The notes below the pieces were generated by a model. The model had not been told where the DNA came from, searched no databases, and worked only from the letters and a program-made list of their open reading frames with translations. Shown one piece after another: positions 1 through 14,175 of a stretch of DNA of 64,000 bases. Every line of letters starts with the position of its first letter. Position 1 is the first letter of the stretch. The DNA is taken from assembly GCA_963969395.1 (NCBI GenBank), contig OZ017803.1:13888001-13952000 (forward strand), read 5' to 3'. Position numbers and translations under genes: made by a program. Source of the DNA: Pseudoscleropodium purum. Lineage: Eukaryota > Streptophyta > Bryopsida > Hypnales > Brachytheciaceae.

Positions 1-2760
1 ACCTTGACATCTAGGACAAATATACGTTGCTAACATCTAGGTCACTTTTAGATTTCAAAAATCTATGACCATAGATATCAAACAGAGTAGTTTGAAAAAT
101 CTAAGATTCGTGTAGATTTCAGATTTCTAGGAGTTATGTAGGTTTCAGAATCTAGTATTGGTATAGATTATAGTATAGAAAAAATGGATTAGACTGTGCA
201 GTTTGAACTACTAAAAGTGCCAAATTAATGGAATACCACCATTTTGACGGAATTGGCCATATATGTTGAAAGTGGTTTCAATTGCTATTTCTTAGGATGG
301 ATTGATAAAGTTTTTTTCCTTAAAATTTTTTTTCTTAACTTGCAACACTTGCAAACTATTTTGAATTCCTTTTGTAAAAAAATAGACACATGATAGATGG
401 TCCTAAACTAATTGTGGGACTATATATTTACTATGTACATTTTTCTCATCATGGATTTATTGTGAATTGCATATGTAGTAAAGAGACACTAATTTCATGC
501 TAAATAGAGAACCCGCTGCCACCAGGTATCAAACTCGCAACCACGCCATTCAGTTTGGGTACCTCACAATCTTCATCCAATAGTTTAGGGTCATCTCGGA
601 TCTACTCCATTACATTTTGAAATAATGAATTCAAAGTGTTAAAAAAGTGTTTTAAAAATGTAAAGGTTGGTAGTTTGTCAATTTTTGGTATTTTGCAACC
701 AATGGAAGATACCTTTTTATTGAAGAATAATTACTTAGGAGATTGTAAAGATTGATTTAACTCCTAATTAAAGGACTAAGTGTTTGTTCAATGGAAACTT
801 AAAAACTTGGTTAGGATCATAGGATGATTGCAAGAAACTGACTTGTTCTATTCCTTATCCCCTTGCCTCTATAGGTGTTTTTTTACTCATAACTTTTGTA
901 TTGATTGTCCGTTTGGTATAAAATTTGAAATGAAGTTACATATAGTATTTTAAAACATTGAGGATTTTTTTCAATATAATAAAAATAATTTACTAATTTT
1001 TACTTGCTCCCAATTGGGTGTCTACCTTGGCCATTTTCGAGGATTGTAGTCCTATTTTTGACCCAAAAATGCAAATTAGAAGCCATAAATTGAACATATT
1101 AGAGGCCTACAAATACTACAAGGATTGACAATGAATTTTTATGAAAATAGCAACATGTTGGTAGTGCACATAGGGTCAAAATGATCTTCTTTTGCACAAA
1201 GGCTACAAAGAGGGAAAACAATTTCTACAAGAATTCTTTAATGCAATGTAAGTACATTTTTTTTTGTAACAAAACGTTTTTTTTTATGGAATTTTTAAAA
1301 TTTTTTTAAAATTTCCAAAAATGTAAAAATGTCTAGACACCTTTTCTAATATTTTTTGCTCCTAGTGACTTTTGTAGTACTTTGTAGTAGTATATAGTAC
1401 TACATAGTATTAAATTGAGGGTTTAGATCTTTTGAGGCACTATTGACACATAATATTGGTAGTACTACATAGAACTATTAGTCTTATGGCTAGAAATTGT
1501 GTTTTTGGCAAAAGAATGTGAAATATTTCTTACAATTGCTCCATACAAAGTCAATTTGGGTAGGATGCTCAAATTTTTTTAATAGAAGGTGCGAACATAT
1601 ACCCCCTTGGTGGAAATATGATTTTTTTTCCAATTAGGTGCATAGATAAAAAAAATTATGCTTCTTGAAATAAATTAGGTAGCTCAGGTAATTTAAGCAT
1701 CTTTTTCTAAAACCTTCATAACCTTTGAAAATTTGCATGTAAGTTACTAATAAATTATGGTATAAAATTGTCCTAGAAAAATAATTTTTAGTTCTCAAAT
1801 TAGTTTCTAAGAGGAGTCGAATTTTGTTACCTATGTCAAAGTGATTTGAAAAAAAATGTTTTCTTCTAACTTCAAATCCTATTATCTTGCAATATATGAA
1901 GTCAAAGTTCTTGAAATTTTTCTCACATATTCCAAATGTTTGAATCTAACTTTTTAGTATTTGAATTTCAAATAAAAATTTCCTCATTGCACAAAAAATC
2001 ATCAAAAAATGACTAGTACATTGCCAGTTCACCTAACTTAGCCTCTCTGCCTTGTAAGCTAGACTACATATTTGCTTTTGAAATTTGCTTGAATGTACCT
2101 AACAAGATTTAGAACTCAATGGTGGAAAGACTTCATTTTGCTAGAATGATTTTTTTTCTTACTTCAAAGAAAGTTAATTGTTCGATCCATATAGTCAAAT
2201 GGGTTGAAACTTTTTCAAAACATTGTCATATGGTAGTCTACTACACTTTTGTGAGGTTGAAGTTCAATATATGAGTTTTTATTTTCAATTTTGGATAATA
2301 TACTAAAAAATGATAGTTTTTGATGATTTTTCTTGAAAAACACCCTTGATCCTGTAGAAGTTAATGGCAAATTCATCCCATGAGGGCCAATGAATAATGG
2401 CACACAGTTAATTTTGAAACTCTATCTCCCAAATTATATATTCTCTCCAAGCTTTTGAGGGGTTACAAAAACTTGTTATTGATATAATTGTGAAAATTTT
2501 GACTCAATTCTTTTGAATTATCTACTATGCATGTTACTATACTCTCTCATGTGTTTTTTGTCCTTAGATCTTCAATGTAAGATTCTAGATTGTAAATGAA
2601 CAAGCACACATTGCTAATACAATACAATCATATGTTGCCTATAGAGTTACTTTGACATCTTCAAGTATTGTATCAATTTGATTGAGCTAATTTTTCACAC
2701 CTATATCTATACTTTAAATGAAGCTGTTTGTTTTGTTTTATTTGTTATGGTGAGATCTCC
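1..2760. other. AT-rich intergenic DNA, no gene seen
   Basis: No reading frame here has recognisable protein similarity. The stretch is rich in A/T runs. Around 1850-1990 it carries a diverged piece of the dispersed repeat described at 11294-12227: the segment with TATCTTGCAATATATGAAG followed by TTGAAATTTTTCTCACATAT. The rest shows nothing I can name. Confidence 0.6.
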
Positions 2761-2939
2761 AAAGTTGTATCATTTGTATGTCCTCTGGTTATCTCCGAAG
2801 CTATATATCCTCTGGTTATGTCCTCCACTCTTCCAGTCATGTTCAAGGTAATGTTAGAAAGCTCTCTATGAGGGGGGATGCATGGACTTTGTTTCATGGT
2901 GTTTCAACTCACGACAAAAAATATATTAAATCTCAAAGT

Positions 2940-3008
2940 TTTTATGAATTAAAAAAATTAGAAAATTACTTTTACTTTTATTATGGCAACGGCACAGGGC
3001 ATACTAGT
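2940..3008 (+). mobile_element. Possible Helitron 3' terminus (relic)
   Basis: The segment GGCAACGGCACAGGGCATA is followed by CTAG (3004-3007) and then T. Plant Helitrons typically end in a GC-rich hairpin, a few bases, then CTAG, inserted before T, and many contain a CAACG...GGGCA core like this one. The left arm of the hairpin is replaced by an AT-rich run, so the end is degenerate. No Rep/helicase coding sequence was seen upstream. The call rests on one short motif. Confidence 0.35.
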
Positions 3009-4150
3009 TTGATTTGAAAGTTGACCAAGTTTATCAACCAATTTTCGAATAGTCTCTCCGATCCTCGCTTTCCCCAAGGAAATGCTACACTGATTGTGAT
3101 GGCTAAACCTGTCTCAAGGCTCTTGTGTGTGGATTTCAAAGCTTCTCAAATTTGAAAATTTGCTCCCAACTTACGCACAGTGACACGCAGGAGCAAATGA
3201 GCTGCCTTGTCTCACTAGGAATGGTTAAGTATTCCAGATTAATTTGGAGACGGTTTTCGAACTGCTTTTTTCGCTACCTAGATTTTGGCATTTTTCGTTT
3301 TCAACTTCCTGTGTACGTTCTTGAGCTGCAACCTCATCAAGTCTTCAATGAAAATAGATTAACATTAGGCCATCATTCAAACTGCTGTTTCAAAAGAGAG
3401 CAAGAATGTTCTCAAACGCCGGTCTTTGCAACTGCAGTATGCGTAGCTTGTAACTGAGTTTCTGTATCCCAATCGCTATGAAAACCAAGAAATGATTGCA
3501 AACTGCATTTCCTGCAACTTTAAAAACCTGAGTACCTGCTTCATAATCAAGCAACTGTAACAACGCTGAAGATTCATTGTAGCATTCTTCCAATAATTAC
3601 GAAATAACTGTCTAAATCCTTTTAAATATATCCTGGCAAGCAACCTGGTGTCTGTAGCTCTGTCCATGTTTGAGAAATCCGTACTTAACTCTTAAGGTGC
3701 TGTGTCAAATTGTCTAATTTGGCATGCTTCTGGAGCGTCAAAATTGTTGACATACAAGTCTGTGCATTAAGCTTGTACTTTGGTCGTTTGTCTACAATGC
3801 ATGTCCATTGATCTGTTTAAAAAACAACCACCCAAATTAGGACTGAAAGAGATCTGCGGGTCGAGATATATCAATGCTAGTTTTTAAAGAAAATAGCCAT
3901 AATTTTGACGAATATGACAAGACACACTTACAGTTGTGCTTATCAACTTCTCGATCAATGTCGGTACCTCTAGCAGCTGGCTGATGCTACTGCACAGTAC
4001 AGTACAAATTGCTAGCTAGCTGACTCTGATGGAACCGGACCATGTGAGCAATTCGCCGGTCCTTGTGTTCAGAGGGGTCTCAATCTGGCTCATGAACCCA
4101 TGAGTCCCTTGTGAAGAGGCTCCTCTTTTAATCGCAAAAAGTCACAGCAG

Positions 4151-4228
4151 TACTCTCTTGCAGTACACGTAGCTTCTGGCCTTACAGTAGTACAGTACTC
4201 TCCTGTAGCACACTTAGCTTCTGACCTT
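4151..4228. repeat. Tandem duplication, about 35-44 bp unit
   Basis: Two adjacent copies share GTACTCTCnTGnAG, then nACnTAGCTTCTGnCCTT (copy 1 about 4151-4184, copy 2 about 4195-4228). They differ at a handful of positions, which suggests an old local duplication. Confidence 0.7.
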
Positions 4229-4549
4229 CAAGAGTGACGCTTCGCCTTACTAATTGGACTTATTATCAAGAGCAAACTTTTTCTTTTCTCCTTTTCCATT
4301 GTCTTCCCACCAAAAAATGACAGAAACCGCTCCCAACCGGTTCTCAATGGGGAACTTTTGACGCACCACTCGTGAATTGACAGCTAGATCGAATAGTTCC
4401 TAATCACTACGATATTTGGAAGCAAAGACACTTTAAAGAATTGAGGCAAATAAGAACAAAGAAGGCAATCTGTAAAGTACTTGCTTTAAGTGTCAAATCT
4501 TCTAGTTCAATTCTTCGATGATGAGATTATTGCCAATATTCCAAAGTAT

Positions 4550-4752
4550 ATACATCGAAGACTTAAATATAGTATTTGATTCTTTACATGAATGGTGCAC
4601 GTGCCAAGAATATAGTCTCTCAGTTTGAAGAATTTAAAAAAAAAAATATTTTATCATTTAAGAATTTTTTTTTGAACTGAGCGACTAAACCCTTAACACG
4701 TGCACAACTCTTGTAGAGAATCAAATGCTATTCATTAAATCCTCAATGCAAC
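4550..4752. mobile_element. Inverted-repeat MITE-like element
   Basis: The left arm (about 4550-4630) and the right arm (about 4672-4752) are reverse complements over about 75 bp. Both carry ATTTGATTCT, then a GTGCACGTG core, then TAGTCnCTCAGTT. The loop is an A/T run. The size near 200 bp, long terminal inverted repeats and lack of coding capacity fit a MITE. I could not settle the target-site duplication. Confidence 0.6.
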
Positions 4753-7700
4753 AAGTACTTCATAATGATATTGTTCAAAATTCTCAAAAGCATCATTCTT
4801 GATTCGAACAGGTTGCTCTGCAACTTCTTGAAGATTGGCCGTACATTATACGTACTGTGCACACACGTGGGTCCAACTAGTGTAGGTTTTGAAATTTGTT
4901 GGACCCCTCCCTATCGGAGAATCATAGAAGTACCGTCTGCGAAAAATGTTGCGTCGAACCGTTCGATTCTAAACAGGTGAAACGGCAGTTAAAGCATCGA
5001 GCTCGAAATAAAAGCGGTTCACGCTTAGTTAGAATTCCGTGGTACCACGTTACGGAAAGTAGCACAATTACTTTACCTCATGATTCATGAAGAAGCTCGG
5101 TCTTTGATTCTTCGACAGCATCAACAGTGTACCGACCATCCTGGATAAACGCCAAAATCAGACATTCCGAACTTCAGAATTTCTATTGCAGCTCATTGCC
5201 CAGGTGTTTCCCAGAATACGGCAACGAGTGCATGCAAGTGAACTTTTTAAGCAGTAAGTTAAGGTGATCCATACCTGTCTACATGGTAATCAAAAAAGTC
5301 GTCGCATTATTACTGATCGAGGATTTAAAATGAAATAAATGAGACAATCAATCTATGTGCCCAGTTTGGTACATACCGTGGAGGTATAACATAATGCCGA
5401 AATACCTGGCGATTTAGGTGGATCGATACATGTTCCAATCGCCAGGATTTAATAGATGTGTGCTCGCTGCACCTGCACACACAAGCACAGTCTTTCACTG
5501 GACAAGAAAAATACTGCAATCAGATCGATGTCTGAATGTGGAAAGTGTCGCATGTCCACATGTATATGTACCTCCCATTGTTGAGATAGCGATTTCAGTC
5601 ATATTTGGCACAGTACTGCAGTTCAATCAGATCTACAAAGTCTGTCCTAGTTTTTCGAGCTCTGAGCCAATTCTAGACTCTAAAACAGGTCATTGTAATA
5701 CATATGACTATGCATATCTCAGCTTTACCAGGTTCCTTCTCGTATCCGGGACTGAGATTAATTGGTGCAACTGAGAACTTAACAACGCCTAAACTAGAAG
5801 GGGCCAGGATTGCAGGAACAACAACGTAACTCAGTCTTCAGAATTTCCAGCGATTCCAGTCAAAAGTTGGCCCACACCATGAATTGAAGACTGGCCGTGT
5901 ATTGCTAATCCGAGCACCAGTCCCCGCAGTCCCGTGACAAATGTGCGGTTCCAGAAACATCCAAAGCATGCAAGCAGGGTGGTTTGAACTCAGGAATACT
6001 AGAATTGAAACTCCTAAGATAAATTCTCTTCTCTCTGTCCGTGTTTAAGTATTCACCCTCTCCCAGACTTTGCGAATTTCACTAGTAGAAGTTCAAATTG
6101 GTAAATGTCAGCGAGCCTAAATGTGACGTTCCAGGGCTGAAAGTTGGGAATTTCGAGTGCTCAAAAACGTCAATTCCAAGAAATTGGCATAATTCCTCAT
6201 TTTGGCACATTTCAGGGCACAGAACCTGAATCGTACATTATCTATAGCAAGGAAGTCCTAGTTTGTTGCAAATGAATGACGCAATTTCTGTCGTTAGAAT
6301 CGTGACAATTTAAAGAAACTAACGATTCAAGTAGGTTTAAAGTTGGGCGACTAAGATGTCTGGGGGAGATTTCCGTTATCTCCCTTACGACAATATCAGC
6401 GATTCCTAGAAGATTTTGCACTAGCCACTAGAAATGGAAGGATAAGAATAAGGAAAAAGCATTTCGTTTCAATGGCTAATCCGTAGATTCCAACGCCAAT
6501 TTTGTTGACATACACAAACTCAAAAAACTAGGACAAGCATAGCTTTACGTTACAAGAGGCACGTCATGACAGGTGCCAAAGTAGTGGCATAGAGACAGAG
6601 AGTGCGTCAAAGTAACGAAATTGACGTTAGCAGCAAATACCAAAATCATTGGCACAAAATTTCCCTGTTGGCAACACTTTAAATGAGGAATGACAATCCG
6701 GGAACTTGCGATAGGCCCCCTCAGTGTCTGAAATCTGAGATCGTAGAGTTCAAAAATCTAAAACTGGTCATATTCTAGTCCCTGATGGCATCCTAAATCC
6801 GCAGGCATACTAGCCTCTGTGCCACCTCACATGCGATACGAGTAACCAAGTTCACACATCCAAACTCAAAACTCTTGATATTCCATGCAAACTCAAAAGT
6901 TCTTGGCATTCTAGCTGTGAGAGAGAGAAAGAGGAATAAAGAATTTAAATGAGCCTTCACAATAAGCAATTCCATTGAGTACCTCCTAGAGTCACCAATT
7001 GAAATTGCAGGTGCTCAAAAAGGCCAGAAGTTTCTCTCAGTGACTTCCTACGGACGGCTTTTCATCTGCGAAAATGGTCATCGATGTGTTTCTGAGCACC
7101 AAAATTTGTCCCCGAAGCGCTATGGCTTAGAACTTTCAAGTACGTGCAACTCTGAATGAGAGGACTAGCCGTTACAGAGCTGAGATTTCATTTGGGCCAC
7201 TCGAACTGTGCCAAGCTAGGTAGTTCACAAAAACAACGAATATGACCATGCATGTGGAGAATTGACTGAAAGCGTAGTACGCATTAGTCCTGCAATCTGA
7301 AGCAACTTATCAGCTTCGACTCATAGCATGAAAGAAGAAATAACACCACGCAGAAATGTTCGACCCAAAGCCCTCTTGGGGCTTCACACGATCACACTGG
7401 ACAAATCTTCAAGTATGACAAATTGACATCATTCCACTACATCATCACTTTTCAGGACGCGCAGCTCCAAAAGTAAGTCTATGCTTGCAATTATCCAAGT
7501 TTTTAGAGCTTTGTGTAATGTTTTTGTTTAGATGCATGTCACAAATTTTAGTGCCATTACTGAGTCAATTTAAGGAAACTGGTAAAGTCAAAAAAATTGC
7601 AGAAGCAAATTAGCACTGCCAGTCACAATACAATTTTTGACCATCATTCAAAGCAGACAAAATAGTATTCTCAACCATGCAGCCATGTTTATCTGCTAGG

Positions 7701-9094
7701 ACATGTATAGATTGTTAGTCTTTCATGTACTTGAGGAGGTTAAGGCGGAACGAGATCTAAAATTGGTCGTTTAAACTCATGTGCATAGATGAGGCAAAAT
7801 TAAAATTACAAGTCACTTTTCTCGTCATTAGACGCATGGAAATCACAAAAGTTCAAGAAAATTTTCCAATCACAAAATTTCAAATTTTAAAAGTGTTGCA
7901 TATTAAGTGCATCTTTGAATCATCGTCACAAAGACTCAAATTAAACCATCCACCAAAGTCTCTATTACTTTACAAGATCTAGAATTCGGAGGAGTGAAGG
8001 TTTCTTTTACTTTAAGAGAGTGCAGAGACAATTTCAGAATATTGCTCCTTTAGCCATTTATTGTGGGCTTGTGAGGGACGTCTAACCTTGCAGAATAATA
8101 GAGTGACGAAGTCTGAGAAAGCCTGAGTGAGTCACAGGTTAAAGTAGCACGAATCTCTTACACTAGACTGCTATTATTCAGAAGTCTGCCTATGGGCAAA
8201 CGCCATTTGGAGAGACATGAATTAGCTGCCAGAAGAAAATGGCATAAATGTTCCAGCTTGCTAGTCAAACAGTGAAATAGTAAACACCCCCGTTGACACC
8301 ACAGTTCCAGATCGATTCGCCACATACGTACATACGAACGGACGTTCTAACTAAGACTAACTACCATAGGCTATAGATTCCAAAACTTGATTAGAGAACA
8401 TCGAATATTGGTGTCAACAGGTTTCAGACATTTATAACTTGAGAGCTCAGTGCCGGTAGTACAGATTAGTTCGTGATCGAAAGTTCAGTTAATTGATTAG
8501 TAGTTACGGTTCCAGTTCCAGTTCGAAGACACTACTTCAACTAAAATTTAGTGCTTCTCGTAGAAATACCAGTACGCTAATACAAGTCTTGCACTCGACA
8601 AGTTCGATATAACAACAATACTGTGTCTTCACACCATCTCCTTTCACAGCAGGGGGGGCGGGGAGCACTTACTGCAATCACGTCACCGGAGATTCCACGG
8701 TAATAGGGGACTTTTGTTGCAGGACACTACGCCCCCGTCTCCAAATCCCTGGTGGACATGACTCTGAAAACGTTCTGGCTATTGCCTGCGCTTTCTTCCT
8801 TTCTTCAACAGCTTCTCAATTGATTTCGCCAACCGTACAAAACAACCCCGCCACGTCCTTGATGTCCGTCAGTATTGATTACTGCAACTTTCACGAAAGC
8901 ATGTGATCGAATTCTATCAGTTTCACGGCTTCGATCACCTGTCCACGACGGGCTTCCCAGTTAGCCAATTCTTACCATGAGCTGCAATTCCAACCAAACA
9001 CGTAAACGCAAACCTCTGACCAGGGTTTCCCTACTTGAGCATAAATTTTCCAACATCGACATTCAGGTGCAGCTTCATTCAATGGTGGTAGCTA

Positions 9095-9600
9095 GTGCCC
9101 GCCCAGGATATATATAAGTTCGAGCTAGAATGTCAATTAAGAGAAGGTGGTCACTCCTACAAGCTAAGGAGACCGGTTAGCTTGTCAAATCCGGGTTTCA
9201 TCAGTCAAGTCTTGGTCCTGCATCCGATCGAATCCCTATTCGACATTGCCAAGTGTTCCGTGCTGTGCACTGCCAGAGGAAGTGGAAGGAGGTGCACTCA
9301 CCGGGTGTCCTCGGAAGTTAGGGTTGCACTACTGCATGCCAACCCCATGTCGACAGATGTCCAAACTTGGCAGATGAAGAACAACTTGCTGCAAAAAAAT
9401 TCAGCAGGGGTTCCTGAGTGGCATTTGTACGTGGCCGGACGCCATCTCGACCTCCGGAGCAACCGGCCGGGCATGCAATTCCTGTATTGCGGCCGAAGGA
9501 GCGGCAGTTGCAAAGCCGCGTGCTCTCGAAGGGCTTTGGGCCTTTGGGGTGTCAGGACAGGGGACCTCGGAAGAAGACGAAGAAGAAGAAGCTTAAGGTA
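9095..9600 (+). pseudogene. Possible degenerate first exon of a plastid-type protein
   Basis: This short GC-rich island holds two overlapping plus-strand frames that look like one coding sequence broken by a frameshift near 9420-9450. The upstream frame (from 9095) has a transit-peptide-like, Arg/Ser-rich stretch and then DVQTWQMKNNLLQKNSAG. The downstream frame carries RVLSKGFGPLG and a basic tail KKTKKKKLK. It runs up to a usable donor (AAG|GTACAC, 9600/9601). The SKGFGP plus lysine-rich pattern is one I associate loosely with plastid proteins, but I cannot name a family. No downstream exons were found. It could instead be an unrelated GC-rich fragment. Confidence 0.3.
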
Positions 9601-11293
9601 CACTGTTCACCTTTTTTCGTTGGCATCGTGGGGGCTAAATCGCTCTATTTTAAAGTAGTTCTCTACATAATATTAGGGGGGGAGTCACAATTGTGAAACC
9701 CTCCATATGCGTGTCTCCAAACTTGTTGAAAGTAGAGATGTGGTTTAATGGTGTAAGTGGGCACTTTGTCGCTCCTTCAATGAATTTGGTGAAGATTTTT
9801 TACTCTTGTCAAAGCACGGTTGTCATAACGGGCGAGTTAGGGTCATCGGACGGGACAAATGGACGGGCAAACCGGATTGGACGGACGGACGGTCCGGACG
9901 GCTTTAATTTTGTAACTTGTGCAATTTTGCGGAATGACACGTCAACTTGGAATGCGCTCTGACGATCTCGTCCGCGCCCAGCATGTTCCTTAATCCACAT
10001 GGCATCCACGTGGCCTATTTTTCCGTTATCAGAAAGTCAACTATGTGTTGACTGTATCGAACGGGCAGGACCTCTAACGGACAGGCGAACCGGAGGTCTG
10101 TCCACTATGACAACCATGTGTCAAAGGGCAAGTCAAAATATTATTCATATGATCCTACAATTAATTGTGATTCACAAGGCAAGTGGGAAGGGTTACTATG
10201 TGGAAAAAACTAAACCATTACCAGCCATCTTCTAAAGTTCTAAGTGGAAAATCTATAGCATTGGTAAACTCATACAAGGTGGTAAAGAGGTAATAATGGT
10301 CCAATTTCTCCGGCATGGTAAATCCTTTTACTTTTATTGTGACTCCTCCATGTTGCTAGGGCTAAAGAAATCACTCTTTTGTGGATATTTTGGAATTTGA
10401 TTACTTGAATACAGAATTCGTTGAAAACTTAAAATGGTGATATTTTATACTCCACTTTCAAATCTTGCGGGTCTAACCACAAAAGTACCATCCAAGTTAG
10501 CTATGAATTTCCCACCACACAGTTTAGACCTTAAAAGTTCCATCTAGGACTAGTATAGATTTTAGACCATGTAGTCTTCAACATAAATGTGCCAAAGTTT
10601 GTAAAATTGTGCATTTCAATGAAATTCCTCACTTGAGTAGTTGCATCACTTGACATATTGAGTTAATGAGTTTAAATCAAGAATTAGAAGTCAGTCACTT
10701 TGGAATCATTTTGCTGAGGACTTCCTACATTCTCAAGACCTAAAAGAAGGCTCTTAATATTGGTCAATAATGTAATAATATTACATACTTTTCCTATTCA
10801 AGTAGGTTTATAAAATTAACCTTTAAGGAAAGAATTTGCATCCAATGGATGACATCCATTATTATAAGAGAAATGAAGAATGAGCGAAGAAAGAAAATTG
10901 GATCATTTTTGGACATCCTTGGTGATAGATCACATCCTTTCAAAGTTAAAAAAGTTTATTTTTTCTTAATCAAATTTGTTTAGATTTTATATTAAAAAAA
11001 TGATAGGTGAATCATCAACTTTGAATGAAAAAAGTGCTAGACATACTAATACTTAAAAAAATTATTTGCTTAAAAGTAGATGAATTAACACTTAATTCCA
11101 TAGAAAGTTGGCAATTTGGCATCTATTGGGTGAATGTGGAATGAAGTACATCCCAAATTTGTTGAAAAAGAAATTTTTCTATAATTATCTTTTTGGGCTA
11201 TGTAACTAGATTGTAAAAATTCATGTAGGGATGGAAAATAAAAGAGAAACTTACAAAAAAAAAAAAGATCCTTTGTAGACCTAGATTCTTCTC
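9601..11293. other. Intergenic DNA with a GGACGG-rich patch
   Basis: There is no supported gene. At about 9838-9905 the plus strand is enriched in GGACGG/GGACGGG units, a low-complexity patch that gives short spurious reading frames on both strands. The remainder becomes AT-rich towards 11.3 kb. Confidence 0.5.
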
Positions 11294-12227
11294 TTAAACC
11301 CTAAAAGACTAAATTGCAATTTAGAGTAACATAGTGATTTGGGGCAACTCACTACAAATGGAATTTTTATTTTTTATTCTTTGGAATTTTTACACAACAA
11401 GGAATAGCTTTAAGGCCCAACAATTTTCTTAACGTTTGACTACAAGGTTAAAAAGTTATTGTCTGATATGTAATTTTCATTGATTTGCAAGCAACTTGTA
11501 CACTTCAAAAAAATTCTTAGAAAATCACTTTTTTAGGAAATAAAAAATTTGAAATTGGTTTTCTAAATTTATATATACGAGGAAAGCTTTGAATCATTTT
11601 ATTTTGATTAATGAAATGAAAGTTATGAGGAATTATAGTTTTTGAGCAATTATAAAATCTAGCTACACCAAGGTGAAGTCTTTTATTTAACTCAATTTTT
11701 AATATTTTTGAAAAAAAAAACATAGGATGTAAATTTTTTATTATAAATTTACAACCATTGGGATTAGCATTTTTCAATTCTATTTAAGTAAATTCGTAGC
11801 AATTTAGTATTTTGAAGCATTCTATACTTCTTTCTATTTACTATTTTTTCCTATATAATATACAATTCTAAATGAACTAAAATTTTTCAAGCATGTAGCT
11901 AACTTGCCTTGAAGAATTAAACTAAAGGAGAACTACCATTTTGGACATTTTTCATACACATGTGACCTTGTGAAGTGTAGTTGTCTAGTTTTTCGCAAGG
12001 CCAAAAGCAAGGATTTTATTGATTTAAATGCTAATATCTTACAATCTACACTATGAAAGTTTCTTGAAATTTTTTCCACATCTTTTCAAACTAACAAACT
12101 AAAAGATCCTATAGTTATGTGTGTCAAAAACTGTTGTTTTTTTCTTTAGAATTTAGTACTTATAATAGAAATGGCAATTTTGGAGCGTTTCAGGTAAAAA
12201 TATAGTCAAAAAACTTGTAGGGATTAA
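11294..12227 (+). mobile_element. TTAA-flanked inverted-terminal element, copy E1
   Basis: The left edge is TTAA (11294-11297) followed by ACCCTAAAAGAC. The right edge is TGTAGGGA followed by TTAA (12224-12227), so the ends are inverted copies of about 10-14 bp. The body is homologous along its length to the copy at 16649-17605 (same orientation) and to 34833-36341 (opposite orientation). Shared segments include the AGCTTTAAGGCCC region, the GTTAAAAAGTTATTGT region and the right-side AATATCTT-CAATCTACAC region. No transposase frame is present, so it is non-autonomous. Confidence 0.65.
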
Positions 12228-13104
12228 GCCATAATTTATTTTGCTGAAAAAGTTATGCCTTTTCTACCAAGTTTTGTTGAGGAACTAAAAAGTTGAAAGA
12301 GTATTGCATTACTATAATATTAGTGATGGACATCTTAGCATTCCTTTCAAAATTGAAAAAAAAAATGCTTGTAAGGTAGATGAGCCCATTGGTGTTTTGG
12401 TAGAAGAATAGATAGCTTTGCTTTGATCAATAGTTGAATTTTAAGAAAAATTCATTAGACAAAATCTAGGCCTTGTATAGGGATCATTTGACTTTTGGTC
12501 GTTGAGCAAATATAACAAAAAAATATTTATTTAAATTTTTGGGAGAAAAAAATAAAAAATCGTTTTTTTAAATTGCCAATCCAATAGGGCATACAACCTA
12601 GCTAGATGTTTTTTGATGGGATTTGGGATGATATTTTTTAATATGCACAATTGCATGCAATTGAACATCCCAACAAAAGGGTGAAATTTTTTGTGATGCT
12701 AGATAATTATAGACAATTGTAAAAGAAAGCAATAGCTAATTAGCTATTTTTTTTCAAATATATTTGAATTTCTAGTGAATTTTAAAATTATGCTATTCAA
12801 ATAGCCTTAAAAATTTATTGCTCTCAAATTTGTTGGAAATTGAGTGAAGTCAATCCCTGACCTTGTATAATTGCATGTTTGATTTCATTCAAATTATAAG
12901 ATCATCATTTTCTAGCCCAATCTTATCTTCCCTATTCAATGATGTCTATTTATATTTGAAACTAAATTGATTGTTTTTAATGCATTGGGATGATAGAGAT
13001 AAAAATTGGATGAAATGGTATTAAAATACGAACCACAATTGAACTCTTTATCAATTGTTCTTTATTGTATGTGTATTTTAATTTCTTTCACTATGGTATG
13101 TATG
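12228..13104. other. AT-rich intergenic DNA
   Basis: A/T runs dominate. No gene, RNA gene or bounded repeat was recognised. Confidence 0.6.
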
Positions 13105-14032
13105 TTAACCTCTAAATTTCCATTGTCCCCCCGAAGGATAAACCAGATTTTGGGCAGGTTCTTGTGATCTCAATTTTTGGTGAATTGTTTTGAAAATTTT
13201 CCATAAGATAGAAAAACTGATTATCTACATGGGAATACAATTTTTATTTCAATTGGTGCTCGGGAGCAAAAGTTATACCATAGAAAGCTTGAAACTGAAC
13301 TCGGTGGGCAGCACAAAAAGAATTGCAAAAAATCAAAATAAATTGTAATTTTTTTTCCCCTGAAATTTTTTCTTATTGTCTACATGTGAAGCTTTGATTC
13401 GTTCTATTTGGACTAATAATGAAAAAGTTAAAGACAATTTTATTTTTCGGGCAATTTTAGCATCTTCTTGAAAAAATAACTTGTAGAGTTCATTTTTTAA
13501 TGCAATTTTCACAATTTTTCACAATTTTTTTTGAGAATGTTGTATTCGATTGCTAAAACAATCTCACCTTTGGGATTATTGTCTTTCAATCCTATCTTGG
13601 AGTTATTAACCATTTAGTTTTTTTTCCAATCTTGGACCTACTTCTACTTAGCATTTTTTTAAAGAATGAAAATCAAGTTTTTTTGGTTTTTTTTTAATTT
13701 CCTAGACTTTCAACTCAATTCTTCAACATAAAAATATTTTAATTCAAAGTCTATAGTGCAAAAAAATTTCACAATTGGCAATCAAAGTCATTTGAAATTG
13801 CAAGCCAGTGTTCAAAAAACCTTTCTTTTTCAACTTTGAATGCTAATATCTTCCATTCTATATAGTCAAACTTCATGAAATTTTTACCATGTGAGCTAAG
13901 ACAAGTAAAGTACAAGATCCTATGGTTATATTCTAAAACAATTATATTATTTGTATTCTTGGATGAACGTAGCAAAAAAAGCAGTTTTGAGTGGTTTTGA
14001 CAGAAAAATGGCCTTGGGAATTTAGGGGTTAA
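13105..14032 (+). mobile_element. TTAA-flanked inverted-terminal element, copy E2
   Basis: The left end is TTAACCTCTAAATTTCC (from 13105) and the right end is GGGAATTTAGGGGTTAA (ending 14032). These are near-perfect inverted repeats with TTAA at both outer edges. The length (928 bp) nearly equals copy E1 (934 bp). The interior just inside the left end, CATTGTCCCC then TTTTGGGCAGG, recurs at about 19219. The right third matches the conserved right side of E1 and E3. There is no coding capacity. Confidence 0.75.
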
Positions 14033-14175
14033 AGCCTAAAAGACAACAAAGTCACCATATAGCTTTTGCAAGTACATTTGTAAAATATTCAAAATGTGAA
14101 CGTTACTAATAGTCTAGGAATAATAAAGAAATATTGGATGATCAATGCAATCTAATCAAGAAATGATAGACTATC

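Larger units (their letters stand above)
3010..9090. other. Intergenic region of more balanced base composition
   Basis: Base composition is visibly less AT-rich than on either side, but I found no exon chain or recognisable protein on either strand. The longest open stretch (about 118 codons, 5418-5774, plus) has no familiar motif and is probably chance. Within it lie a small tandem duplication (4151-4228) and an inverted-repeat element (4550-4752), listed separately. Confidence 0.5.
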